Assembly (NCBI GenBank): GCA_021521415.1
Contig: JAIQDT010004216.1
Location: 124,001-188,000, forward strand
Length of the DNA stretch: 64,000 bases
Direction: 5' to 3'
Source of the DNA: Bidens hawaiensis
Taxonomy: Eukaryota > Streptophyta > Magnoliopsida > Asterales > Asteraceae
A model generated the notes under the pieces. That model searched no databases. It was not told the DNA's origin and saw nothing but the letters and a program-made list of their open reading frames with translations. Below are positions 48,417 through 58,404 of this stretch, in pieces. Position 1 is the first letter of the stretch, and every line of letters begins with the position of its first letter. Position numbers and translations under genes: made by a program.

Positions 48417-51400
48417 TCAAGCCTCAGGGCCGCTTCCACTTGGACCCGCTCCGTCAGAAGAACGGGGTGGTTCGAGGAACGCTTTGAGGACAGCTAACCC
48501 ATCATCAGCAGCAGCTACTTCGTCCACCTTCTCCACCACTGGATGCGGGAAGGCGGCGTATTGGTTCAATGCTTGGTCATAAATGGCTTCAGTATCCACA
48601 TTGAACAAAGGGAAGTTGGAAGGCGGGACGCCTTTCTCAACAAACCCTAGACCAAGCATGAAGCCGGCCTTTTCCCCATCATCATGAGAAGCGTTGAGGG
48701 CTGCGGTCATAGCATCATCGTAAGAGGTCTCTGAAAAGACCCGACGCACAACCTACAAAGAAAACACAAGTATTAGAACCTTTTCTTACAAAAGAAATGC
48801 GTGAAGATAAATCTAAACATACCTGAGGCAACGCTTCTCGAAGAAGCCATCGGAGGGCACCTTGAGCTTCGGTATGGGCGCGTTCGGCTTCGCTCTTGTT
48901 AAGGTTGGCAAGTAAAACTTCCTTAGCGGCAGCCTCTTCGACGCCCTTAAGCTTCCGCTGGGTCTGGTCAAGCACCCCCCTTTGGTCCAGGATTTCCTGG
49001 AGTTTCTTGGCATCTTCCATTGCCAAGGCATCATGAGCGCGTTGGAGGGCCTCTAATTTGGCCTTGAGCTCCTCATTCTCCACACGCAAAGGCTCAGCAA
49101 CGGCTTCAGCCTTGGCAGCCCTCTCGGTTGCGTTTCGCGCAGTCTCCCTGGCCAGCCGAAGCTGTTCATTCACAGCTTGGGCAGCCTTGGAGCGGGCCTC
49201 GAGTCGCGCCTGAACTTCAACCTCGAGGGCCTTGAAGGCCTTCTCCTTGTCGGCGGCAGCTGCCGCCAGCTGTTGGTTCTCCTCCCGAAGAGCACGCGCC
49301 TCAGATATGTCCTTGGCGTGAGCTGCTTTCAACTTTTCGTTTTCACGACAAAGCAGCTCGACGCGCGGCTGCATCCGGGCCTGGAGAACCCGAAGCTCAT
49401 TAGTTAGCCTACCCTCCTGGTAGCTAACCATGGCTTCCCCCAACGCGCCCGGAGGAGCAGCGTGGCGAGCCCAGTCCACGCACTCCACGGGTGTGCGAAG
49501 GGTTGTTCCTCGGCGTATGTTCCATCGAGGAACATACACTTCATTGGAATCCGACACTGCAAAAGAAACAAAAGCAGTAAGGAAAAGATGATGAAAAACA
49601 TAAGGGAAAAAGAGGAACCCTACGCACCTGTAGGGTCAATGACAGGCCGATAGCCGCCAAACCCATCACCTGAACCTAAAGGAAATCCATCCAACAGGTC
49701 AGGCAGACGGGAAGGTGGCAAAGATCGGCGTGAAGCCCTGCGCGTACCTGATGGTCCGGCCATCGGTGCCGGTGGCGCGGGCATGGTGGCAGCCGCCGTG
49801 GTCGCCGTCGTTGTCTCCGCCGCGGTCGCCGCCTCCTTAAAAGCAGCAGTAACCGCCGGTTCCGTGAAGGATGCTGTAAAAATCGCACTCACGGCCGGCG
49901 GTGACATCATCTCGGCCGGAACAGTTGGCTCGACGGAACGAGCAACTGGACCAGCGGACGCAGGCGCAGGCGACTGGGTCGACGCCTCAGGAAGGCTGAC
50001 CGAGCCTACCGTCATTGGCGAGGAGGTACTCCCCTGCGTTTCACCCAGGATTGCGTCAACATCCACGCCTGCACAAAGAAGAAAGTGTTAAAAGAAAATT
50101 ATGAAGTGACAAATCTACAAAGGCATTATGATTATACTTACGGGTTTTCTTGACCCTGAACGTACGGACGGGCGGGGAGGAACCCGATGGAGCCGGCCTC
50201 TTGGTACCGGTAACCGTCGTCTTCGTTGGTTCTCCGGAGGTAACGGTCGTAGCCTCCGGAGCAGTGGTCTTCTCACCACCAGGCTTCCCCGCCACCTCTT
50301 CACTATCTGACTCCGTGTCAGATAGAACCACTGGATCAGCTGTGGCCTTCTCCTTCCCCTTCACACCGGCAGCAGTCTTCTTCTTCCGCACAAGGGGAGG
50401 ACCATCTGTGGATTCCTCAGAAGACAGGACGTAAGGATTTTCAGCAACGGGTACAGCATTGAGGGGTTCAGGATAGAATATCTCCTTACCTGGCCGCCGG
50501 TGGCTCAGGATCTCTTGGCCCGGCGGATAGACCTCCACAAACCTATCCGCCGTTTGCTCCAGGATGGGCAACTCATTGTCATCCAGAGCACGAGTGCCCA
50601 CCCGCACAGGACTGTCAGCTTCCCGCGGGAACAGGAGCGACTCCAAATTATTCCCCTCTGAAAGAAAAAGAAACAGTTAGAAAATTAACTAATATCAGCA
50701 AGAAAGACAAGACATACCATAAGGAATAGAGTTCAAACCATATTCAAGAAGGATGGGAAACCGGGACGCATCCTTCCATACCCGGCTCATCCCCAGCAGC
50801 ACCATCCCGGACTCCGCAAACCGGTAAACCGGAGATTGGACCCGGGATATCTTCGCGAACCATTCCGCCTCCTGGTAGCTGGAAGCGTGAAGGCTCGGAA
50901 GCGCTTGACCCTTCTTGAACTTCATAGCAATGGGGATGGCGCGGGCAGAGATGTAGAAGAACTCCCGCTTCCACGATCGGAGACTGCGCTCGGTCACGCA
51001 GATCTTCAAACCCTTAATACGGGTTGTCAGGGTGTACCACCCCTGGACGCACCTCCAAGTATAGAAGGTCATCAGGCGGTCCACGTAGGGCTCAATACCC
51101 AGAATCCGGCACACCCACTCGAAGTGCCGGACCTTGGCAATCGCCATCGGATGCACCTCGGTCAGGTGCACACCGTGCCTCTCCAGAACACGATACATAA
51201 ACTTTGTCAATGGAAACCTAAGGTTCCCATAAACAAAGAATGCAGCATATACCCCGATCTTGCCACTGGGGGCATCGTACACAGTCTGGTGGGATTCAGG
51301 AAACTCAGGCTCGAGAGACTCGAGCATGAACTTCCTGACTATGTACTGGTACTGATCGAGAGGTAGAGCACACTGGCACTCGCCAGCAGTACTCCTATCG

Positions 51401-51501
51401 TCGGCTACAGCTTCAGCATCATGAGAAGACATTTTTGCAGAAAGAAGAGTGATTTCGGGAAAATGCTTGCCTGAAAAAGGGGAGTATTTGCCGGAAATCA
51501 C
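48417..51501 (-). CDS. Five-exon antisense gene inside the gypsy element (putative transposon-protein domain plus coiled coil)
   Basis: Exons on the minus strand: 51501-50718, 50657-50142, 50068-49628, 49556-48823 and 48752-48417. Every junction has GT/AG and the phases join into one open frame: 936 codons from ATG 51501, or 913 from the in-frame ATG 51432 (MSSHDAEAV). Exon 1 encodes a folded domain (FFVYGNLRFPLTKFMYRVLE, VHPMAIAKVRHFEWVCRILG, then a Trp/Tyr-rich core). It resembles the plant 'putative gypsy-type transposon' domain (PF04195). Exons 2-3 are Ser/Thr/Pro/Ala-rich with Lys patches that may be nuclear signals. Exon 4 is a long Ala/Glu/Leu coiled coil (MQPRVELLCRENEKLKAAHA onward). 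Exon 5 is acidic. A TATA box lies upstream. Tat-lineage elements are known to carry antisense extra genes. Function unknown. Confidence 0.82.
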
Positions 51502-51556
51502 TAAGAAGAAGAAGAAGAGAGGTGAAAGTGTGGATTACAAAGAGGCCTCTCCCCCT

Positions 51557-51564
51557 TTATATAC
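51557..51564 (-). promoter_or_regulatory. TATA box of the antisense gene
   Basis: Minus strand reads AGTATATAAAGGGGGAGAGG, 56 bp before ATG 51501 and about 125 bp before ATG 51432. A CT/AC-rich start region follows, as expected of a plant pol II promoter. Confidence 0.65.
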
Positions 51565-51916
51565 TAATCGCAATTAATGCGGTGAATTTAATGCGGAGGA
51601 GAGAGAAATCGAAGGTGCAATGAAACTATGACACGTGGCAAAAAGCAGGCTGGCAACAGCTGTTGACAGGACGTGTGCCAGTAATTTCGCGGCCACGCGC
51701 CCGAAAAATCGTGCCCACGCGCCAGGAAAAGCGTCTGGAATGACCATGTTCTGTCACGTCACCATAACTTCCTGCACGTCCTGACACAGTCAGAAGAAAC
51801 CGTCGCACGACGTTTCAGAGGTTTGGACTGTTCTTATCTTTCCACCAACTCTTCGAATTTCAAAATTCAAAATTTAAAAATATTAAAAAGTAAGCGGGAA
51901 AATACCCCTTACATCT

Positions 51917-52500
51917 TGGCAAACAAGTAACCGTTAGACGGATGCGGGTACAGTGTAAAGGCAAAACCCTTCACATACCTAGCACCCGCAGGAAATTGAA
52001 GCCAAGTAAACCTTGGCGAACAAGTAACCGTTAGACGGATGCGGGTACAGTGTAAAGGCAAAACCCTTCACATACCTAGCACCCGCAGGGAATTGAAGCC
52101 AAGTAAACCTTGGCGAACAAGTAACCGTTAGACGGATGCGGGTACAGTGTAAAGGCAAAACCCTTCACATACCTAGCACCCGCAGGGAATTGAAGCCAAG
52201 TAATCCTTGGCGAACAAGTAACCGTTAGACGGATGCGGGTACAGTGTAAAGGCAAAACCCTTCACATACCTAGCACCCGCAGGGAATTGAAGCCAAATAT
52301 TCCTCGGCAACCAAGTAACTATAAGACAGGTGCGGGTACAGTGTAAAGGCAAAACCCTTCACATACCTAGCACCTGCAGGGAATTGACGCTAGGAATACC
52401 TTGGAAGTAAAGTAACCGTAAGACGAGCGCTGGTACAGTGTTAAGGCAAAACCCTTCACATACCTAGCGCTCCGCTGGGAATTGAAACCAGGAAGGATCT
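51917..52500 (+). repeat. 97-bp tandem repeat array, six units
   Basis: GCAAAACCCTTCACATACCT recurs at 51961, 52058, 52155, 52252, 52349 and 52446, an exact 97-bp step. The first four units are nearly identical, the last two diverged. Shared parts include CAAGTAACCGTTAGACGGAT and TAGCACCCGCAGG. The array lies between the antisense promoter and the 3' LTR. Confidence 0.95.
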
Positions 52501-52863
52501 TCTGGGCAATGCTTGCGGAAACGGAAATAACATCCCCGCATAGCGGGAACGTTGAGAACTACGTTGTTTGAAGCTCCAGGATGGAATTGGTGGTTTTAAC
52601 ATAATTGATCACTATGTTCAAAACTACCAAAACCTCATGGAGAATCCACACAACTAGGACTCAATGCTCCTGACTTGCGAGGAGGTTACAGACCTACCCG
52701 CATCATACCCAAAGACCAAGCAGGAAACTCGGGCATTTCTGCAAGTGACAAGGACTTCCCATGGAAAACCTTACAAAACCCTTTTCAAAACCCTTTGCTT
52801 AAGTTCAAAAGTTCACCTCACTTTATTAAACACGCATGAGAAGAACATTGGACTGGGGGGACT
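52501..52863 (+). other. 3' leader with polypurine tract
   Basis: Ends with GGACTGGGGGGACT (52849-52863) directly before the 3' LTR start TGAAGAGG, the expected plus-strand primer. No gene. Confidence 0.7.
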
Positions 52864-53832
52864 TGAAGAGGTAGGTCCCAGCAGAGCCCAGTTGGACCCG
52901 CAAGACTCAAACAGGGACGTCTGCGCAGAGACCAACTGGACCCGCAGGACCAACCATGCTCAGAGACGTGACGTCCTTACGCGCAGTATGCAAGCTGGTC
53001 CCGCAGGAAATGCCTCCCATGGTGGACTCCGCCTGTTCCCGCAGCCTCGGATACAAGCCATGAGGGAAGGCCACCCGCGCAGCATGGCTACACGCACTAG
53101 GTACTTAGCTCTCGATCATTCAGTGTCACCTGAAGGAATGAGCAAAGCCGGGAGCAATCCCGCACAGAGGCGGGAGGGGGAATACTCCCGCCCAAATAAG
53201 CCAGTCTATACTGAAGGACCTTTTACTGTACCTGACGAGGTATGGGCGAAAGATCTGATCAGGGATACGACAGCTCACTGATACAGTATGGCGAGCAGCA
53301 TGCTCCTGTACTGTATCACTATTAAGCCGCTGCCTACTCACCAACTACTGTCATACCACGTGCGTAGCCGGCAGTTGGTGGAAAGGGAATAGTATACAGC
53401 AGGCCTGGTCGCTATCAGCCGCTGCCTACCCACCAACTACCAGCAGGGCACGTGCGTAGGCTACTGTTGATGAACAGGAACACTGTTGCAGCCGGCCATA
53501 CCTCCTTGGAAACCTACCTTCGGCTATAAATACCCCAAATGGTATGACCATCTCATCTCAACATATCTTATTACATTATCATCATATTATACCTGATATC
53601 TGCTCTAGCAATCTCTTAATATACTTTTATATTTAAAGAGTAATCTAGTCTGATTCTCACGCCGGAGGGTGGTTACAAGGAGGAACCCCCCCTTCTCAGT
53701 GACGAGCTCACGGTGTCTGTTTTGCAGGTTATCAGAAGAACCATCTTCCAAGGGTCTAACCCCTCGTGGGAAACTGCTATCCAACCCCCAGGTTACCAGT
53801 AATCTGCCCGGGGTCCGGTTAGTGTTTCTTCA
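52864..53832 (+). repeat. 3' LTR of the young gypsy element
   Basis: 969 bp, same ends and length as 44700-45668. One difference noted by eye (CGGCTATAAATA against CGGTTATAAATA). Followed by target duplication CTATC. Confidence 0.95.
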
Positions 53833-54947
53833 CTATCTGGCAATCGAAGTTCGTAAACGTTATTTGGGTTAGAGGTGTTATCGTCTCAACTTCCATTGGT
53901 TCCCACTGTGTAACTTCTCCTGATGACAATAAAATTTTTAACTAAACGAATATTAAAATAAGTACATTTACATTATAGAAGTTTGTGGATTGGCGGGTCA
54001 AACCCAACACAAACCTGAAATTCTGACCGAACTCGAAAATGAAGTAGACAAATGAACCCAAGCACAACACAATTTCATGGGTTGACATAAACACGACCCG
54101 TTTAAACCATTATGTATTACCTTTTGCGTCTTAATACTACAGAATTAAACTCTTACAACAAAATCCCAACTTTATATAAATAAGTACATTTACAATATAG
54201 AAGATGATGTCAATTTTTGTTTTTAATTTTTAAATTTTGGCATAAAATATCCAACCATTTTAAGTTATAAAATAAAAAAACACTATAAAAGGAAAAAAAA
54301 ATAACAAAAAAATTAAATAAAAAAAAGCGGGTTAAACAGGTCAGCCCAAACACAACACATTTAGCTAATCATGTTCGCGGGTTCGACCGAAAACAGACCC
54401 AAACCCATTTAGCTACCTGTGTTTGTCGGTTAGACCCAAAACAGGCCCGAACCCGTTTAGCTAATTGTGTTTGTGGGTTCAACCAGAAACTGATCCAAAC
54501 CTGTTTAGCTAAATGCGTTTGGGGGTTCGACCAGAAAGCATCTGGAGTTCTGGACTAAACCCAAAAACGTGAATTTTGTGTTAGGTTCGTGTGGTGTCAT
54601 AAATTCACAACTGAGAAACCAGATGAGTTAACTTCGACCCATTTTACTCATCAATCGGGGGTTATGTTATCCCAGATGGGTTGAAAGTTGAAACTTGACA
54701 ATCATCAATTATAAAACATAAAATAGGTTCATTCCAAGATGCACATTATTAGATTATTATTGACATAACTATGTTTTTAAAATAGTGTTTAGTGAACTAA
54801 TATTATTTACAAAACGAACATATATGTGTTTGTGGGTCAATCCAACCCTGTTTGACCCGCTTTGATTGCGGTTGCCCTTTTATATATAAAAAAAAGTAAA
54901 AGTACAATCAAGACACCTGTAGTAACAGCTAGAGGTGGTCAAAAAAA

Positions 54948-55240
54948 CCGGTTACGGAACCGGTTTGGCCGGTTTAACCGAAAACCGGTTTTTTAAAAAC
55001 CGGTTTTTTTAAAAACCGGTTTGACCGGTTTACGTAACCGGTTTACGTATCGGTTATAAGTTTTGGACCCAAAACCGGTTTTATAACCGGTTATAAAAAA
55101 AACCGGTTTTTTTTAATAACCGGTTATTAAAAAACCGGTTAACCGGTTTTTAAAATAACCGGTTATTACCGTTATAAAAAAAAACCGGTTAACCGTTTTT
55201 TAATAACCGGTTAACCGGTTTAACCGGTTTTCGAACGTTA
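54948..55240. repeat. Left sub-terminal AACCGGTT palindrome array
   Basis: About 18 ACCGGTT motifs by eye, most within the palindrome AACCGGTT, separated by A/T runs. Sub-terminal short motifs are known transposase binding sites in hAT elements such as Ac. Confidence 0.85.
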
Positions 55241-55331
55241 CCAAACGGCCTTATAGCCGTTTTTTTGTGTTTTTGACCGTTTTTTAGCCGTTTTTTTTTG
55301 GTTTTTTTACCATTTTACCCCCACAAACATC

Positions 55332-55339
55332 TATATATA
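55332..55339 (+). promoter_or_regulatory. TATA box of the hAT transposase gene
   Basis: TATATATA in CTATATATAGTTTAGG, about 160 bp upstream of the ATG at 55496. Two imperfect copies of GATTATACAACTCCAAA lie in the leader that follows. Confidence 0.6.
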
Positions 55340-55495
55340 GTTTAGGTTGGGTATTGGTTAGATCACACTTGATTATACAACTCCAAAAGCTCTAAACGTT
55401 TATTTCATACGCGATTATACAACTCCAAACGCTCTTCTTTCGTAGTCGTTTATTTCATACTCGAGTATACCACTCTTAATTCGTAGTCGATTATC

Positions 55496-57598
55496 ATGGC
55501 CTCCCAAAGTGCTGCTTCATCGGTCAACATGGGTGCCTCGAACACGGGAGAAACCGTCGTTCGGGTCATCCCCACGAAACGAAACCAAGATATTTGGCAA
55601 CATTTCGACCTATGCGAAATGTCTAACGGAACCCAAAAAGCTAGATGCAAACATTGTTTGAAGTTTTATAACAAAGAAGCAAACTCCAGTTTAAGAGCTC
55701 ATGTAGAAAAGCCCTCTTGCAAGGTCTTGAAGGACGAATCCGGAAGTAGTTCGCAGCCGGAGATGACGAATCAAGGAACGGTGTTTACGTACGACCTTGA
55801 AGCGGTACGTCAACAGTTTGGCAACTTTGTGATTCAACAATCACTTCCTTTCAACCACTTCGACAACCCTCAATTCACGCAGATGATGCAAACGTATGTT
55901 CAACCACGCTACCAACACGTAAGTCGTTCGACCCTTAGAAGAGATATGCTTAAAGCATGGAAAAACGCTAAATCCGAACTAATTTCATACTTTTCAAACT
56001 TACAAACTGGTGTGAACTTAACCACGGATGTGTGGTCGGTACCTAATGGTTCGCCCGACTCATACATTTGTGTGACGGCTCATTGGGTTGACCCCCGGTC
56101 GTGGCAAATGATGAAACGAACCGTTGCGTTTCAATTGTTTGATTACCCGCACACGGGTAGAAATATTTTTAAACTCTTGGATAAAGTCATTCGACAATAC
56201 AAGATTGAAGATAAAATCTTTTCAATATCGTTTGATAACGCGTCCAACAATACGGCCGCGGTTGGCCATTTAAAATTAAAGTATAAACCTATCTGTGATG
56301 GAGCGTTTTTTCATAGCCGATGCATTGCACATATTATCAACTTGGCCGTGCAAGATGGGTTAAACGTGATCGAAACGCAAAGAAACAATTTTAAAAGAAT
56401 GTTACGAGATGTTTTTAGCAACAATTCAACATTTTCAAGATACAAAAAATTTTGTGAAGAAGCTAACTGTCAATGGTTGGGGCCTAACTGGGATTGTCCA
56501 ACAAGATGGAACTCGACTTGTGAAATGTTTGAGAAAGCCATCCAACAAAAACAATCGTTAATTGCGTTTCATCAAATTTTGTCAAATAGGGGTAAATGTG
56601 CACCGTACGATCCTAGAAACTGGTTATTGATTGAGATCGTTACGGAGGTTCTTCAAATTTTTAAATCTTGCACAAGTAGTTTATCCGGGGTTTACTATCC
56701 AACAAGCCCCATTGCTTTACCAAAAATTGCTGTCATGTGCACAAAGTTGAGTGACCTTCATTGTAGGGGTGCACCTTATTTTGATATGGGTGTAAAAATG
56801 AAAGAAAAATTTAAAAAATATTTTCAAGAACTACCCGCTGTTTTGACCTGTGCTGCTGCGTTAAACCCTTGCATCAATGTTGGTGGTGTTGAAGCTTTAA
56901 TAGAAAAAATTTGTGATGAGCTAGGGTTAAACGACGATCAAAACCCCTATTATAGCCAAACTTTAAAGAATGATTTCAACACCACCTTGGCAAACATGTA
57001 TGATGTTTACCTTACAAGATACGGGTCGTCTTCCCAAATTCATGACTCGTTAAGAGTTGTTGCCCAATCCCAATCCCAAACCGACCTTGAAATGGGGATG
57101 TACTACATGATTTGGGAAGACGCCGGTAAACGTCAAAGGGTAAACACCCCAAGCAGTGAACTTGGAAGGTATGGTGGTACCAACTTTGTGAAACACATGA
57201 CTCCGGATGAATTTAGAAGTCTTGATTTGCTGGCTTGGTGGAGAGGTAAGGAGGATGAGTTTCCGATCCTCGCCGCCATGGCCAAAGATTTACTAACGGT
57301 CCAAGCTTCCACGGTAGCTTCGGAGTCTGCTTTTTCTGTTTCTGGCAGGGTTATATCGATTAGGAGGACTCGACTCACTCCACCAGCTGTAGAGATGTCG
57401 ATTTGCTACAAGGATTACTTGGACTCTTTAGACAGGGCACAACATCAACGCTCACTCGAGGGGGAAATGGACTATGAGGCGGCCTTGTATGAAGACGAGG
57501 TCAATCAAGGACACACTCAACCAATGACCGATGAAGAAGCCGCGTACGACGATTACCTAAGGAATAGCTCGGGATCGGGTAGCGAAGAAAATGAGTAA
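55496..57598 (+). CDS. hAT transposase (BED zinc finger, RNase H fold, hATC)
   Basis: Uninterrupted 700-residue transposase of the zinc-finger-BED / RICESLEEPER type, cutting and rejoining the element ends. BED finger: C51, C54, H69, C75. The RNase H fold carries catalytic Asp178 (TTDVWS), Asp247 (SFDNASNN) and Glu610 (ASTVASESAFSVSG), spaced like the D-D-E of Hermes. Other hallmarks are HSRCIAHIINLAVQDGL (about residue 275) and DCPTRWNSTCEMFEKA (about 340). The C-terminal hATC dimerisation segment runs from LDLLAWWRGKEDEFP to RRTRLTPPAVEMSICYKDYL. The usual LDPRYK-like motif reads LNPCINVGG, a deviation. The acidic tail ends SGSGSEENE. No intron is needed. It lies in the transposon with a TATA box and sub-terminal repeats, and no inactivating change is visible. 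Confidence 0.93.
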   Translation: MASQSAASSVNMGASNTGETVVRVIPTKRNQDIWQHFDLCEMSNGTQKARCKHCLKFYNKEANSSLRAHVEKPSCKVLKDESGSSSQPEMTNQGTVFTYDLEAVRQQFGNFVIQQSLPFNHFDNPQFTQMMQTYVQPRYQHVSRSTLRRDMLKAWKNAKSELISYFSNLQTGVNLTTDVWSVPNGSPDSYICVTAHWVDPRSWQMMKRTVAFQLFDYPHTGRNIFKLLDKVIRQYKIEDKIFSISFDNASNNTAAVGHLKLKYKPICDGAFFHSRCIAHIINLAVQDGLNVIETQRNNFKRMLRDVFSNNSTFSRYKKFCEEANCQWLGPNWDCPTRWNSTCEMFEKAIQQKQSLIAFHQILSNRGKCAPYDPRNWLLIEIVTEVLQIFKSCTSSLSGVYYPTSPIALPKIAVMCTKLSDLHCRGAPYFDMGVKMKEKFKKYFQELPAVLTCAAALNPCINVGGVEALIEKICDELGLNDDQNPYYSQTLKNDFNTTLANMYDVYLTRYGSSSQIHDSLRVVAQSQSQTDLEMGMYYMIWEDAGKRQRVNTPSSELGRYGGTNFVKHMTPDEFRSLDLLAWWRGKEDEFPILAAMAKDLLTVQASTVASESAFSVSGRVISIRRTRLTPPAVEMSICYKDYLDSLDRAQHQRSLEGEMDYEAALYEDEVNQGHTQPMTDEEAAYDDYLRNSSGSGSEENE

Positions 57599-57776
57599 CA
57601 AACATCAACTTGTTAATGTAATCGTGTCTAAACATTCTTTAATGTTTGTATTTTTGAGTTACGAATATGCGATAACGATTTAATGTTTGTATTTTTAATG
57701 TAAAAGCTATAAATGAAAGTTATGTGTTTTTAATCTTCCAAGCAAAGAATGCTAACAACGAAACCCTAAACCCTAA

Positions 57777-57779
<3 letters not shown>

Positions 57780-57836
<57 letters not shown>
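57780..57836 (+). repeat. Poly(A) run, 57 bases, inside the hAT element
   Basis: Uninterrupted A tract between the transposase 3' end (after AAACCCTAAACCCTAAAGC) and the right AACCGGTT array. Probably slippage; the exact length is unreliable. Confidence 0.85.
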
Positions 57837-57838
<2 letters not shown>

Positions 57839-58060
57839 GGTTAACCGGTTAGACCGGTTTTTAAAAACCGGTTATAAAAAAACCGGTTTAATAACCGGTT
57901 CTAACCGGTTTCTAAACCGGTCCAAACCGGTTTGGCCGGTTTGAGTTTTCAGCAATAATAACCGGTTAATAACCGGTCCGGTTATTAACCGAACCGGTTT
58001 TTTTCTGGATAAAAAAAACCGGTCCGGTTAAAAACCGAACCGGTTTTTTCAAAAAAAACC
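57837..58060. repeat. Right sub-terminal AACCGGTT palindrome array
   Basis: About 11 ACCGGTT motifs plus variants ACCGGTCCGGTT. Together with the left array it gives the element two symmetric clusters. Confidence 0.85.
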
Positions 58061-58404
58061 GATTTGTGCACCTCTAGTAACAGCTGATATGTCTTCTTGT
58101 TTCCATATATCTTCATGAGTGTTTCCTTCCTTTTAACTGACAACAACAAATGAATTAGTCAATGCACGCATTTTCTAATTAAGTTAACGACTTGTTTGAC
58201 CTTCTTACATAGACTTTTCACTGGAAAAACACAACTCGTTTAACAGTTTTAAAATGAATAGGGTTGTAAATGAGTGAAGCCGCTTGTGAGTTACCCGAGA
58301 TCAGCTTGCTAAAAGATCAAACGAGCCCGAGCCTAAATTAGAGCTCCTTTAACATACGAGCTTAAGCCCGAGCTTCATATACCGAGCTTAACTAGGCTCC
58401 TAAG

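Larger units (their letters stand above)
44700..53832 (+). mobile_element. Non-autonomous Ty3/gypsy (Tat-like) element with gag and an antisense gene
   Basis: 9133 bp between target duplications CTATC (44695-44699 and 53833-53837). LTRs are 44700-45668 and 52864-53832, both 969 bp with ends TGAAGA/TCTTCA. The element has plus-strand gag, no protease, RT, RNase H or integrase, two sets of tandem repeats, and a five-exon minus-strand gene. Gag type, TTGGCGCC primer-site motif and an antisense gene before the 3' LTR fit the Tat (Ogre/Retand) lineage. One substitution was seen between the LTRs (T at 45360, C at 53524), so the insertion is very young. Paralogous block A has the intact site. Confidence 0.92.
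54930..58076 (+). mobile_element. hAT DNA transposon, apparently complete
   Basis: 3147 bp with inverted ends TAGAGGTG..CAAA (54930; right end reads TTTGTGCACCTCTA to 58076) and an 8-bp target duplication GTAACAGC (54922-54929 and 58077-58084). Both flanks inside the ends are filled with AACCGGTT palindromes. A single uninterrupted transposase gene occupies the middle. The 8-bp duplication, the ends and the BED/RNase H/hATC transposase agree with the hAT superfamily. Duplicated block A shows the site without insertion. It may be autonomous, since no defect was seen in ends or gene. Confidence 0.95.
43482..58390. repeat. Duplicated block, copy B (interrupted by gypsy element and hAT transposon)
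   Basis: 43482-44699, 53838-54929 and 58085-58390 are collinear with block A. Copy A shows single CTATC (33378-33382) and GTAACAGC (34468-34475) where copy B has target duplications around the two insertions. Copy B therefore received these insertions after the duplication. Confidence 0.85.

Noticed and set aside
48715..49557. 280-codon minus-strand ORF as a gene of its own
   Set aside because: It begins at a splice acceptor and ends past a GT donor; it is exon 4 of the five-exon antisense gene.
51917..52500. CRISPR-like array
   Set aside because: The whole 97-bp unit is repeated with no unique spacers, in a plant retrotransposon.
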